Below are positions 1 through 9,716 of a stretch of 64,000 nt of DNA, piece after piece; position 1 is the first letter of the stretch, and every line of letters starts with the position of its first letter. Made by a program: the position numbers and the translations under genes. Below the pieces are notes generated by a model. It had not been told where the DNA came from. It was given only the letters and a program-made list of their open reading frames with translations, and did no database searches. This DNA comes from Micavibrio sp. (GTDB taxonomy: Bacteria; Pseudomonadota; Alphaproteobacteria; Micavibrionales; Micavibrionaceae). Location: positions 166,703 through 230,702 of the forward strand of contig BQJE01000004.1 of the NCBI GenBank assembly GCA_021604545.1. Direction: 5' to 3'.

Positions 1-3000
1 GGTGGGTTGGACAATAGCGGTGTCGTTCACCTCTTGTGCGTCGTCGATAAGTCCGAACTCATTAAGATCTGGCTCACCACTCCCCTCATGACTTTCCTTC
101 GAAGTTTCTTCTTCCAAGTTAATACTGTCTTGCAATAAACCTTCTTTAGCGGCTTGTACAAAATCTTTGCTGGCATTTGGAGAAGGATTGCCCTCTTGAT
201 TTTGAAGCAAGCTTCCCTCCATGAGCGGTTGCTCTAGCTTTATATCTCTCATGCGCTGTACCAACAGAGGTTTTGCACTGGCATAGAGTGCTAGTTCCAC
301 GTGTGACACATCGTCTTGTTTTATTGATCTCGTGGCTTTTTCATTCAAAGACTCTATCGCCTGGATTTGCGTGAGGTCACCAAATTTATCATCGAAGCTG
401 CCTATAGCGAAATTGTCTTCAAGAGCAGCCTGTATTTTTTCTTCCTTGTTGTCATCCTTCAGGAAGGAGTCTACTGACCCGCTAATGCCAAGCTCTATCT
501 GGCTGCCATTGATTATCACAAAAATGTCATAGTCATCCGTATTGACTGGAGTTACTTTTTTGGATGCGGCAGGCTTCTCGCCTATTGTGTATCCACCGTT
601 CTTAATGGCTGTTTTTAATTCATCTAAGAGAGCCCCTCTGGCCTGTACATTGGCGTATTGAGAGTTCGTAAGGCTTTCCAGTGGTGTTTTTGTTGAATTA
701 TATTCAAAAGAGTTGATGCCATGTTCCAAAGCTTCCATCTTTTTGGGATCGATATATTTATCACCATTCTGATCGAGATACTTCAGAGCCGACTTCACCA
801 TAGAGTCCGTCAGTTTTTTATCTTCGGCATCAGTCATGAGATTGTGTGTGCCTGTAGCTGCGTCTTTTTCTGGCGTGACAATAAAACGAGCGCTGCTTCC
901 ATCCGTATTTTCATGGATAGAGATTTGAAATGCGCCATACTCCGCTTTTGAGTGTGGCATTTTGAGCGTATATGCCGTCAGGTCAGAGATTTCCGGAGCG
1001 GCCGTTTGAAGGTCATCTGCTTTTTGATCCTTATTGTCACCAGTTATTACCGTAGCTGCTTCTTTATCGTCGGGATTTTCTTCCTTTGCTTTCGGGGCAC
1101 CGATTTCAGAACCTCGCGGCATACGTATGATTGGAATTTCCCGTGCAGGAACCTGTTTTTCCTCTGGAGTGCCTAAATATTCTTTCATTACTTCTTCAGC
1201 ACGACCAAGTGTGTTGTCATAGAGGCTACCGGTTTTTTCATCGATCCAGTTGGCAATACCTGCTGCGCTCCAGGTAAAATCGCCGGAAGATGTTCCTTGT
1301 GATTTGTTTTTTTTGTCAGCCATGGTACTTACTCCCTCTGGTGGTGGTGTTATCGTTGTCGTTTCTAGTGTTGTCGTCGTTTCTGTTTTTGGATTCAAAC
1401 GGGAGTCGTCATCCTCAGCGTAGACCGTAGCGTCGATTGAAATATTCGAGGCTGCATCTGCCAAGCCTGCGAAAAATTGTGCGGGGACTTCTGCTTTTTC
1501 TGCTAACCCTTTTGCAAAATTATCCAGGTGAGTCATGATATGAAGGCCGCCCGATGGCTCTGTTTCTAAGCTTAGGGCTGGGTTGTATCCGGCCCGTGTC
1601 AGTGTTGCGGTTGTCACTGCACTAGGCTGTGTTTCGGTGGTTGGCAATTTCGGCGGCAGCCCCTTCAGAATCTCTTTCGCTTCTTCCAGAGCTGAGTCTT
1701 TTCTAACGTTTTCGTCCATAGGAAGTAAGTTTTCATCGTCTGGTTCCGTAATTTGTGCCGTTGGCTCGGGGTGTTCTTTTTTAAATTTTGTCCATTCTTT
1801 ACTCATTATTGTGTGTTGCTTTGTATAGCTCTTCTCATAGCTGTCTGTGGTATCGATAAAGTCGGCCCCTCCGCGCAAATTTGCTTTGCCGTCAATAATG
1901 TATTCCAGGCCATGCAAAAGTCTTAAGGTATCGCGGCCGTGATCTTTTGTAATTTCCTTTGCTGTTTTATCGCCGACAATCTTTCTTAATTCTGTTAATT
2001 TAGATTTGACGGCTTCATTGTCTTGAAGAGCTTTCATTATTTTCTGGCGATTTTTGGGAGACTGTATATCTTTTGGCTTAAAGCCGAATTTTGTAATGGC
2101 TGTGTTTGTTTTACTTTTTGCGTTGACGCCGCCTGTCTGGCCATCAACACCGCCGACGTCAGTACCTGGAAGGGCCGCCGTTAGGCCGGCCTGTATAATT
2201 TTAACGTCACGGATTCTTTCCCAGGCAGGGCCGCCGTTAAAGGCGCGGGCGTACCAGCCATCCGTATGCCCCTTATAGTGTTCGCGCATCCAGTTTTTAT
2301 AAGACAACGCGAAATAATGATTAGCCTGCGGATTTTGAAGTATATCGTTGGTTGGCTTACCGAATGATGTATAGCCTTTATCATACATATCTTTGGCCGT
2401 TGGAAGCTGGACCTGATCAATACCTTCAGAGATGATTCTATCGCCTCTTTTTTGTTCGGGAATTGAATAGGCACTTGGATCGAAGTAGCTTTCAATACGG
2501 GAGGTGGTTAAAGCAGCGACGGGCGTAATATTGCCGAATTCTTTGCCGTAGGTATTCCAAACTTGATCTACGCTGAGAAAATTTTGCTCTTTTGCAAAAT
2601 TGAAAGCGGCATCTCTTGTTTCGGAACGCTTATTAAGACTTATTACGCCATCCATAGCGATGGGATGATTGAACAGATTCATAGCACCCTGAAACAGTTT
2701 GACCTGTTCCGGATGTTTGCGCATTTCTCTACGCTCCGGGGTTTTCTCATTGATGCCACGCACAATTGAGGACTGGTTCCAGATTTGAAGAGTTATTTCC
2801 GGGTCGCTTGTGACAGCCGTGCGGATATGTTCTAAAACGGCTTTGTGATCAGAAGAATCAATGTCTGTAATATTTTTGTCGGTTAGGAATTTTTTGATGT
2901 CGTTGTCGGTGTCAGAGCCTGGATCGGCATTGCCGTTTATGGCATGAGCTTCGTCATCGCCCTGATAATATCCGAGCAATTTCAGTCCAGCCTGAATCTG

Positions 3001-3036
3001 TTGTTTAATATGATTTTCGTCGTCGATGTCCGCCAT
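1..3036 (-). CDS. Large hypothetical protein with PG-binding-like N-terminus and EF-hand-like loop (C-terminus beyond window)
   Basis: The frame is open from the ATG at 3036 to the window edge, 1012 codons, so the C-terminus is missing. There is no signal peptide or membrane segment. Residues about 8-50 (IQAGLKLLGYYQGD, then IKKFL) resemble a peptidoglycan-binding (PG_binding_1) repeat. Residues 755-763 (DQNGDKYID) look like a calcium-binding loop, but position 12 is Lys rather than Glu, so binding is doubtful. A Thr/Pro-rich linker at about 552-571 separates two halves. The body is acidic and lysine-rich and gives no other recognisable domain. It is divergent from alr with 180 bases between. 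Function is not known; a structural or secreted envelope-associated protein is a guess. The frame itself is solid. Confidence 0.75.
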   Translation of the reverse strand, partial: MADIDDENHIKQQIQAGLKLLGYYQGDDEAHAINGNADPGSDTDNDIKKFLTDKNITDIDSSDHKAVLEHIRTAVTSDPEITLQIWNQSSIVRGINEKTPERREMRKHPEQVKLFQGAMNLFNHPIAMDGVISLNKRSETRDAAFNFAKEQNFLSVDQVWNTYGKEFGNITPVAALTTSRIESYFDPSAYSIPEQKRGDRIISEGIDQVQLPTAKDMYDKGYTSFGKPTNDILQNPQANHYFALSYKNWMREHYKGHTDGWYARAFNGGPAWERIRDVKIIQAGLTAALPGTDVGGVDGQTGGVNAKSKTNTAITKFGFKPKDIQSPKNRQKIMKALQDNEAVKSKLTELRKIVGDKTAKEITKDHGRDTLRLLHGLEYIIDGKANLRGGADFIDTTDSYEKSYTKQHTIMSKEWTKFKKEHPEPTAQITEPDDENLLPMDENVRKDSALEEAKEILKGLPPKLPTTETQPSAVTTATLTRAGYNPALSLETEPSGGLHIMTHLDNFAKGLAEKAEVPAQFFAGLADAASNISIDATVYAEDDDSRLNPKTETTTTLETTTITPPPEGVSTMADKKNKSQGTSSGDFTWSAAGIANWIDEKTGSLYDNTLGRAEEVMKEYLGTPEEKQVPAREIPIIRMPRGSEIGAPKAKEENPDDKEAATVITGDNKDQKADDLQTAAPEISDLTAYTLKMPHSKAEYGAFQISIHENTDGSSARFIVTPEKDAATGTHNLMTDAEDKKLTDSMVKSALKYLDQNGDKYIDPKKMEALEHGINSFEYNSTKTPLESLTNSQYANVQARGALLDELKTAIKNGGYTIGEKPAASKKVTPVNTDDYDIFVIINGSQIELGISGSVDSFLKDDNKEEKIQAALEDNFAIGSFDDKFGDLTQIQAIESLNEKATRSIKQDDVSHVELALYASAKPLLVQRMRDIKLEQPLMEGSLLQNQEGNPSPNASKDFVQAAKEGLLQDSINLEEETSKESHEGSGEPDLNEFGLIDDAQEVNDTAIVQPT

Positions 3037-3216
3037 CGATTACACCCTTTTCTCTATTCTTAAGCTCCCTTATTATTTTGCTCTATGGCTGGGAGGCTCA
3101 CACTACCGTTTAAAAATACTACTTTTTTATTTACAATTCGTTACTTTGGATTATACAGGAAAGCGGTTTCCGATTGCAAAATTAATATGCAAACACATCT
3201 TAATAGATTGATTTAA

Positions 3217-4332
3217 ATGAATAAATTACCTACGACCCTCGTGATTGACCTGGATGAAATCAGGCAAAATTACCGTATTTTTGTCGATCTGGTGGGGGCG
3301 GATTGTACCGTTTCTGCGGTGGTCAAAGCCGATAGTTACGGTCTTGGTATGGCGCCGGTGGCGGCGATTTTACACGAGGAAGGTTGCCGTGAGTTTTTTG
3401 TCGCAACACCGGAGGAAGGGGCGGAGTTAAGGGAGGTCGTAACCGATTCCCAAATTTTCATTTTGAATGGTTATTACAAAGGTTATGAGGCTGATTACGC
3501 TCACTATGACCTCATTCCTGTTCTGAATTCTCTTGAAGAAATTGAGCGTTACAAAACTGGGTCATGCATCCTGCATTTCAATACAGGCATGAACCGCCTC
3601 GGGCTTAGCGTTGATGAAACGCAAAAATTGTTAGAAGACAAGACGCTTTTGGATGGCCGTAACGTTGAATATGTGATGAGTCATTTTGCTTGCGCCGATG
3701 AAGCGGATAATCCCATGAACCGGCAGCAGTTTGCAAAGTTCACCGAGATTGCAAAGCATTTCCCAGATGTAAAAAAATCCATGGCAAATTCATCCGGTGC
3801 ATATCGTAGTTCTGATTACCATCTCGACATGATCCGCCCTGGTATGGGGCTTTATGGTTTGAATCCAACACCGGAGGCAACCAACCCGATGTGTGAGACC
3901 GTTAGTTTAGAAGGAAAAATTTTGCAGATCCGTGAGGCAAAAAAAGGTGAAACAGTTGGTTACGGTGCCACATATACATTCGAAAAGGACACGATGTTGG
4001 CGACGGTGGCGCTGGGTTATGCCGATGGTATGTTATGGAGCCTTGGCAATAAAGGACAATTATTCTGGAAGGGCAGCGCACTTCCTGTGAGGGGCCGGGT
4101 ATCGATGGATTTACTGACCGTTGATTTAGGTAATATTGTGCAAAATGATTTGCCGCGTGTGGGTGATAGGCTGGAAGTGATTGGCCCCCACCAAAACGCC
4201 GATGATCTGGCAAAGGCTGCTGGGACGATTGGCTATGAAATCCTCACCGCTTTGGGTTTGCGTTATGAGCGGATCTATCGTTATCAAGCTGAGGTTAAAA
4301 CGTTGGATAGCGCGTCATCAATTTCTTCGTAG
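3217..4332 (+). CDS. alr: Alanine racemase
   Basis: This PLP enzyme interconverts L- and D-alanine for peptidoglycan. The 371 residues match the family length. The PLP lysine is K37 in VVKADSYG, and the second catalytic base is Y249 in VGYGATY. The C-terminal beta domain carries the usual RVSMDLLTVDLG substrate-site segment. No clear Shine-Dalgarno precedes the ATG. The 3' end overlaps the convergent dipeptidase gene by 49 bases. A D-Ala-D-Ala dipeptidase next door makes a D-alanine metabolism pair, although the two genes are on opposite strands and cannot share a transcript. Confidence 0.95.
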   Translation: MNKLPTTLVIDLDEIRQNYRIFVDLVGADCTVSAVVKADSYGLGMAPVAAILHEEGCREFFVATPEEGAELREVVTDSQIFILNGYYKGYEADYAHYDLIPVLNSLEEIERYKTGSCILHFNTGMNRLGLSVDETQKLLEDKTLLDGRNVEYVMSHFACADEADNPMNRQQFAKFTEIAKHFPDVKKSMANSSGAYRSSDYHLDMIRPGMGLYGLNPTPEATNPMCETVSLEGKILQIREAKKGETVGYGATYTFEKDTMLATVALGYADGMLWSLGNKGQLFWKGSALPVRGRVSMDLLTVDLGNIVQNDLPRVGDRLEVIGPHQNADDLAKAAGTIGYEILTALGLRYERIYRYQAEVKTLDSASSISS

Positions 4333-5075
4333 ATTTTATTCTTTAAAGATTCGAAATGTGCGTCCGGGAAATCTTTCGGGTCCGCAATGTTCATATAGTC
4401 GTCGGTCATGCGCATCTGAACAGGAAGGGCTTTGTCTGAAAGTGGCGCGTAGCCCTGATAGATTTTTTGTGGAAGACGAAAATCCCACCATTCCTGTGGT
4501 AGGGGTAGAAGTGGTGTTTTAAGGTTGTTTGCAGCGATCTTCATCGCCGTATTTAGCTTTTGTCTGTTGTCTTTGATCTCATCGCTCAAATCTTGATATT
4601 CACGATGGGCGGCATTGAATGTGGCATCTGGCTTTGCTGCCAGATAATCAAACTCCGTGCCCATTTCAATCAACTGGCTTTCCATAGTTTCCAATGAGAG
4701 GTCAATGGCCATGCCGCGCGGATGCGCGCCGGCGCCAGGCGGAGAAAGCAGCCGATCCGGCCCTTCCAGCCATCCCGGGTTTTTTTTGACAATCAACGAT
4801 TTTTCCATCCGTTTTTGGGCCTCTACCGTGCGAAGGCCATCATAAAGTACGAATTGCAGCTTGTGGTCTTTGAAGCAGGCGGCTGAGGCGATGAGAACAA
4901 CCTTAGCAAGGTGCTTATGTAACCATAGCTTTGCGCCCTTGCGATAAATAACGCCAAATATGTTGTCAGGTGCAGGTTTGCAGTAGGTTAGATCAATCCG
5001 CAGCGGGAAATCTTCTGTAAAAATATCCATCGGGACGAGGTTTTCGGGTGTTATTTTCTTCATGACATAATACAC
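4284..5075 (-). CDS. VanX/DdpX-type D-alanyl-D-alanine dipeptidase (peptidase M15D)
   Basis: 263 residues. The family hydrolyses D-Ala-D-Ala using zinc held by His, Asp and His, with a Glu as base. The first two ligands are visible in GAHPRGMAIDLSL (family pattern SxHxxGxAxD). The second motif, normally EWWHF/Y, reads EWWDF here, so the base Glu is kept but the third zinc ligand is Asp. No signal peptide is evident, suggesting a cytoplasmic enzyme for recycling D-alanine. The start is uncertain: ATG at 5075, or the in-frame ATG at 5063 (MKKITPENL). Neither has a good ribosome-binding site. It converges on alr with an overlap of 49 bases. The family call is firm; activity depends on the substituted ligand. 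Confidence 0.88.
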   Translation of the reverse strand: MYYVMKKITPENLVPMDIFTEDFPLRIDLTYCKPAPDNIFGVIYRKGAKLWLHKHLAKVVLIASAACFKDHKLQFVLYDGLRTVEAQKRMEKSLIVKKNPGWLEGPDRLLSPPGAGAHPRGMAIDLSLETMESQLIEMGTEFDYLAAKPDATFNAAHREYQDLSDEIKDNRQKLNTAMKIAANNLKTPLLPLPQEWWDFRLPQKIYQGYAPLSDKALPVQMRMTDDYMNIADPKDFPDAHFESLKNKIYEEIDDALSNVLTSA

Positions 5076-5180
5076 ATAACATGTACTGAAACTTGGGTCT
5101 ACGCTCTAGACGAAGGCACTGATTTACTTTACTGTTCACCGGAAATCCTGACTCCAAAACAGCAATGAACAAGACATAAT

Positions 5181-6035
5181 ATGAGCGCACAATCTGAAGA
5201 CGCGGTGGTAGAAGAATTAGCTGGAAGCATATCTGCTCGCAAGAAATTACCACTCGATTATATTCTGGATGTTTTTGAAGCTGTCGGGGGTACCTTGCTG
5301 CGGTTTTTCAGTGCCGTTGGTAGGCTTTCGACTTTTATAGGCAAGTCGGTGGCCCATTGCTTTTTGCCACCTTTCTTTCCGGCGCAGCTTGGACGTCAAA
5401 TAATTGATATTGGTTATTATTCCCTGCCGGTCGTCGGCATGACGGCTTTGTTTACCGGGATGGTGCTGGCGCTGCAAAGCTATACTGGTTTTTCCCGCTT
5501 TAACGCGGAAGGGGCAGTTGCCGGGGTTGTTGTTCTGTCGGTCACGCGGGAGCTGGCACCTGTGCTGGCCGGTCTCATGGTGGCCGGGCGGGTTGGCGCA
5601 TCAATTGCTGCTGAGATTGGTACGATGCGGGTGACTGAGCAGATTGATGCGCTTGCGACCTTGTCTGTAAACGCATTCAAATATCTGATTGCGCCACGTG
5701 TCATTGCCGGGACGATCATGCTGCCTTTGCTGGTGTTTGTTGGTGATATTATCGGGGTGTTTGGCGGTTATATCGTGGGGATTTATAATCTTGGCTTTTC
5801 ACCGGGCAGTTATCTGTCGCAGACCTGGGATACGCTCGAATCCATGGATGTCATTTCCGGTCTTGTGAAGGCTGGCGTGTTCGGCTTTATCGTTGCGGTT
5901 ATGGGTTGTTATCATGGCTTTAACTCACAGCGTGGCGCGCAGGGTGTTGGTGCAGCAACAACAAACGCGGTGGTGTCTGCTTCGATCCTGATCTTGATCT
6001 TCAACTACATTCTAACGCAGGTCTTTTTCTCATGA
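5181..6035 (+). CDS. mlaE: MlaE-family ABC transporter permease
   Basis: 284 residues with the MlaE/DUF140 core: a hydrophobic body with the conserved run VTRELAPVLAGLMVAGRVG and IGTMRVTEQIDAL. This is the inner-membrane permease of the transporter that moves phospholipids between inner and outer membrane to keep outer-membrane lipid asymmetry. About 60 N-terminal residues are soluble. The stop overlaps the ATPase gene by four bases (ATGA), so the two are translationally coupled. The substrate-binding MlaD and the other Mla components are not in the window, so the rest of the complex must be encoded elsewhere. Confidence 0.92.
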   Translation: MSAQSEDAVVEELAGSISARKKLPLDYILDVFEAVGGTLLRFFSAVGRLSTFIGKSVAHCFLPPFFPAQLGRQIIDIGYYSLPVVGMTALFTGMVLALQSYTGFSRFNAEGAVAGVVVLSVTRELAPVLAGLMVAGRVGASIAAEIGTMRVTEQIDALATLSVNAFKYLIAPRVIAGTIMLPLLVFVGDIIGVFGGYIVGIYNLGFSPGSYLSQTWDTLESMDVISGLVKAGVFGFIVAVMGCYHGFNSQRGAQGVGAATTNAVVSASILILIFNYILTQVFFS

Positions 6036-6799
6036 GTGATGCCAAACTTCAGTTGATCGGTGTAAAAAAAGCTTTTGGTTCGAAGAAGGTTTTGCAAGGC
6101 GTTGATCTTGAAGTGCCAACAGGAAAATCGCTGGTGGTGATTGGCGGTTCGGGCACGGGTAAGTCAGTTATGCTGAAATGTGTGCTGGGGCTTATGTATC
6201 CTGATGAAGGCACCATCATGGTGGATAATCAAGATATTCGTGGGCTGGATACCAAGGGGCGCGAGCGACTGATGCAAAAATTTGGCATGTTGTTCCAGGG
6301 TGGTGCTCTTTTTGATTCCATGAAAGTCTGGGAGAATGTGGCTTTTGGTCTGGTGCAGGGACGCGGTATGGACCGCAAAAAAGCCCAAGATATTGCCATT
6401 GAAAAAATCGTATCAGTTGGGTTGAAAGCCGAAACTGGAGATCTTTACCCTGCGGAATTGTCAGGTGGCATGCAAAAACGTGTTGGTCTGGCCCGCGCCG
6501 TCGCGGCCAGTCCGGAAATTATTTTCTTTGACGAGCCAACAACTGGTCTGGATCCGATTATGGCCGATGTCATCAACAAATTGATTGTCGAGCAGGTGAA
6601 AGATCTGGGCGCAACGGCTTTATCAATCACCCATGACATGGCAAGCGTGCGGACAATTGCCGATTATGTGGCCATGATCCACGAAGGCACGATTATCTGG
6701 ACGGGTCCGGTTGAGGATCTTGATGATTCCGGTAGTGAGTATGTTGAACAATTTATCCATGGCCGCGCCGACGGACCGATAACGCGGCGTGTGGCCTAG
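6032..6799 (+). CDS. mlaF: MlaF-family ABC transporter ATP-binding protein
   Basis: 255 residues. Walker A is GGSGTGKS, the ABC signature is LSGGMQKRVGLARA, and Walker B is IIFFDEPTTGLD with the switch His in SITHDMAS. The signature SGGMQKR is typical of MlaF/Ttg2A ATPases. It powers the MlaE permease encoded just upstream, with which it overlaps by four bases. The gene for PBP1A follows 15 bases downstream and may be on the same transcript. Confidence 0.93.
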   Translation: MSDAKLQLIGVKKAFGSKKVLQGVDLEVPTGKSLVVIGGSGTGKSVMLKCVLGLMYPDEGTIMVDNQDIRGLDTKGRERLMQKFGMLFQGGALFDSMKVWENVAFGLVQGRGMDRKKAQDIAIEKIVSVGLKAETGDLYPAELSGGMQKRVGLARAVAASPEIIFFDEPTTGLDPIMADVINKLIVEQVKDLGATALSITHDMASVRTIADYVAMIHEGTIIWTGPVEDLDDSGSEYVEQFIHGRADGPITRRVA

Positions 6800-6814
6800 A
6801 GTAAGACTGGCACC

Positions 6815-9280
6815 ATGAAATATCTCTGGTATGCATTTTTGGGACTATTTTCGCTGGGCTGTCTTGGCCTGATAGCCGGGATCGTCGGTTTTGTTTACAT
6901 CATAAGCTATTACGGTCAGGACCTTCCTGATTACAAACAGCTAAAGGACTATCAACCGTCAATTGTAACCCGTCTCTATGCCGGAGATGGACGTCTCATG
7001 GCCGAATTTGCGCAGGAGAAGCGGGTTTTTATGCCGATCGAAACGATTCCGGATCTGGTGAAGAACGCCTTTATCGCTGCTGAAGATAAGAATTTTTATG
7101 AACATGAAGGCGTTGACCCAACGGCAGTTTTGCGCGCTGTATCTGTTTATGTTCAACATCTATTAGGCCAGGATGTAAATGTTATAGGTGGCTCAACAAT
7201 TACTCAACAAGTCGTAAAAAACTTTTTGTTAAGCAATGAACGTAAATTTGAACGTAAAATCAGGGAAGCTATCTTGGCACATAGAATTGAACGTGCCATG
7301 ACCAAAAATCAAATTTTGGAATTATATTTAAATGAAATTTTTATGGGCGCAAGGGCTTATGGTATTGCTGCCGCGGCTCAGCATTATTTTAATAAGTCCT
7401 TGGATGAATTGGATGTAGCAGAAGCAGCTTACCTTGCAGCACTACCAAAGGCGCCGAACAATTATCACCCTGTACGCAATCGGGATGAAGCTACGAAACG
7501 TCGGAATGATATTATCGTGCTGATGCAAAAGAACGATTTTATTACAAAAGCAGAAGCTGATCTTGCCAAACTTAAGCCACTAAAAATAACGCCGCATGAT
7601 GAAACAAAAATTGTCGATGCCCCTTATTTTGCAGAGAAAGTACGTAGGGAATTAAAAGATCGCTACGGCGAAGACGCACTTTATGGTGGCGGTCTGGTGG
7701 CGCGGACCAGCATTGATCCAAAAATGCAGGATATTGCCATTCGTGTTTTGCGTGAGGGTCTCATGGCATATGATCGCCGTCACGGCTGGCGCGGCCCTGT
7801 GACTCATATCAAGGATGCTGAGGACTGGCAGGTGAAATTGCGCAATTATGGCCGCCCGGAATCATTATTGGAAGAATGGGAAATGGCGGTTGTCCTTAAA
7901 ACGGAAAACGTCAAAGCCGAGATTGGATTTGTTGGCGGTGGCCGCGCGAGTTTGCCGCTAAAAGGCGTGGCCTGGGCACGTAAATGTCTGAGCGAGTGCT
8001 ATGCGCTTGGCCCGGAGATCATCAGGATGGATCAGGTGATAAAAACCGGCGATGTCATTATGGTTGAAAAAGTTCCGGCCAAAGATGCAGAAGGCAACGA
8101 GACAAAAGAAAGTACATATGAGCTGCAGCAAGTGCCAAAAATCCAGGGCTCTATTATCGCTCTTGATCCACATACGGGCCGCGTGCTGGCGATGCAGGGT
8201 GGCTGGAAACATGATACCAGCGAGTTCAACCGCGCCACGCAGGCTCAGCGTCAGCCCGGCTCGGCCTTTAAGCCCTTTGTTTATCTAGCAGCGCTGGAAA
8301 GCGGCTTTACCCCTGCCACGCTTGTCCTTGATGCCCCTTTTGTCATTGAAGATCGTCCCGGCAATATCTGGAAGCCAACCAATTATTCTAACGATTTTTA
8401 TGGGCCGACGCCCATTCGGGTTGGCGTCGAAAAATCACGGAACCTGATGACGGTACGTTTGGCCGATTATATCGGCATGGAAAAAATATCGGATTACGCC
8501 GAGCGTTTTGGTATTACAGATGACATGCCACCTTTGCTTGCCAATGCGTTGGGCTCTGGTGAAACAACTTTGCTAAAACTAACATCTGCCTACGCGATGC
8601 TTGTTAATGGCGGTAAGAAAATCACGCCGACTTTTATTGACCGTATTCAGGACCGTCGGGGTCTGACAGTATTTAAACACGATAAGCGGCCTTGTGAGGG
8701 TTGTGGTCATCTGGTGCGCTGGGAAGATCAGAACGTGCCCGATGTTCCCGATATTCGTGAGCAGCTGTCTGACCCAAAAACATCCTATCAGATTGTTTCC
8801 ATTCTTGAGGGTGTGGTGCAACGTGGTACAGGCATTCGTATTAAATCACTGGGACGGCCGTTGGCGGGAAAAACGGGGACAACCAATGAATCCAAGGATA
8901 CCTGGTTTATCGGTTTTTCGCCCGATTTGGTCGTAGGCGTTTTTGCTGGTTTTGATGAGCCAAAATCTTTGGGCAAGCGTGAGACGGGATCATCGGTTTC
9001 CGTGCCGATTTTTAAAGCCTTCATGGAAGCAGCGCTGGAGGGTGAGCCGCCCTCACCATTTCGGATTCCACCCGGTATTCGCCAGGTGCAGATTAATGGT
9101 GCGACTGGCGTGCGCGCCAGACCGGGCGATCAGCGCGTCATCTGGGAGGCTTTTGTGGCCGGCACCGAACCGACGGATGAAATGTTTATTCTCGACGGGC
9201 GCGGTATTAATTTAATGCCCGAGTCCACTGGCGACAACATTGGTGAGTCGGCGACGACTGGCACCGGCGGCATTTACTAG
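6815..9280 (+). CDS. mrcA: Penicillin-binding protein 1A (bifunctional glycosyltransferase/transpeptidase)
   Basis: 821 residues. It polymerises and cross-links peptidoglycan at the outer face of the inner membrane. One N-terminal membrane anchor (residues about 5-32) is followed by the GT51 domain with catalytic E90 in EDKNFYEHEG and the motif GGSTITQQVVKN. Then come a PBP1A-type insert (OB-like) domain and the transpeptidase domain with S483 in SAFK, SRN at the SxN site, and K686-T-G. The bases from about 7141 to 7620 are clearly more AT-rich than the rest of the gene, with different codon choice but no break in frame. It sits 15 bases behind mlaF. Confidence 0.95.
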   Translation: MKYLWYAFLGLFSLGCLGLIAGIVGFVYIISYYGQDLPDYKQLKDYQPSIVTRLYAGDGRLMAEFAQEKRVFMPIETIPDLVKNAFIAAEDKNFYEHEGVDPTAVLRAVSVYVQHLLGQDVNVIGGSTITQQVVKNFLLSNERKFERKIREAILAHRIERAMTKNQILELYLNEIFMGARAYGIAAAAQHYFNKSLDELDVAEAAYLAALPKAPNNYHPVRNRDEATKRRNDIIVLMQKNDFITKAEADLAKLKPLKITPHDETKIVDAPYFAEKVRRELKDRYGEDALYGGGLVARTSIDPKMQDIAIRVLREGLMAYDRRHGWRGPVTHIKDAEDWQVKLRNYGRPESLLEEWEMAVVLKTENVKAEIGFVGGGRASLPLKGVAWARKCLSECYALGPEIIRMDQVIKTGDVIMVEKVPAKDAEGNETKESTYELQQVPKIQGSIIALDPHTGRVLAMQGGWKHDTSEFNRATQAQRQPGSAFKPFVYLAALESGFTPATLVLDAPFVIEDRPGNIWKPTNYSNDFYGPTPIRVGVEKSRNLMTVRLADYIGMEKISDYAERFGITDDMPPLLANALGSGETTLLKLTSAYAMLVNGGKKITPTFIDRIQDRRGLTVFKHDKRPCEGCGHLVRWEDQNVPDVPDIREQLSDPKTSYQIVSILEGVVQRGTGIRIKSLGRPLAGKTGTTNESKDTWFIGFSPDLVVGVFAGFDEPKSLGKRETGSSVSVPIFKAFMEAALEGEPPSPFRIPPGIRQVQINGATGVRARPGDQRVIWEAFVAGTEPTDEMFILDGRGINLMPESTGDNIGESATTGTGGIY

Positions 9281-9304
9281 TCTCAAATTTATCAGGAAAA
9301 TTAA

Positions 9305-9379
9305 TGGAGCGAGTGAAGAGATTCGAACTCTCGACATTTTCGTTGGCAACGAAATGCTCTACCCCTGAGCTACACTCGC
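9305..9379 (-). tRNA. tRNA-Gly(GCC)
   Basis: Read on the minus strand it folds as a full cloverleaf. The acceptor stem is GCGAGTG/CACTCGC, the D arm contains GCTCAGGGGTAGAGC, and the anticodon stem TTTCG/CGAAA closes loop TTGCCAA with anticodon GCC. The T loop is TTCGAAT. The terminal CCA is encoded at 9305-9307. It lies in the gap between mrcA and a minus-strand operon of two unknown genes. Confidence 0.96.
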
Positions 9380-9431
9380 GTTTCCGTTAAGAATGGTGAG
9401 AATATAGAGAAAAATCAGCTGTGGTCAAGCG

Positions 9432-9716
9432 CTAAAAGAATTCACCGACTTGTATCAGGGGTACCTCATAGCCGATAGGCTCATGATCAGGAAAAAGAGA
9501 AATAATCATTATGTTTGGTGTTTTTTCGACGCAGTGAGCCATATTAGGCGTAATTTCATAATGCATCAATTCATCTTCGAGTTCTGAATCAAAAAAGATC
9601 AGCATGAAAAGGCGTTGTTCACGGTAATATTCTACGCGTTTGACAATATCGGGGAGTGGCTGATCGCTGACCAGCATGACACCGCCATCTCCTATTGCTG
9701 TAAGCTCTATATTCAT
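9432..9716 (-). CDS. Hypothetical protein, 94 residues
   Basis: No family is recognised. The protein is small, acidic, without signal peptide or membrane segment, and has alternating hydrophobic segments (FMLIFFDSE, IMIISLFPD) that suggest a mixed alpha/beta fold. Its ATG overlaps the stop of the upstream gene (ATGA at 9713-9716), so the two are translationally coupled and probably act together. The opposite-strand frame at 9615-10049 crosses both genes and is regarded as a shadow. Confidence 0.7.
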   Translation of the reverse strand: MNIELTAIGDGGVMLVSDQPLPDIVKRVEYYREQRLFMLIFFDSELEDELMHYEITPNMAHCVEKTPNIMIISLFPDHEPIGYEVPLIQVGEFF

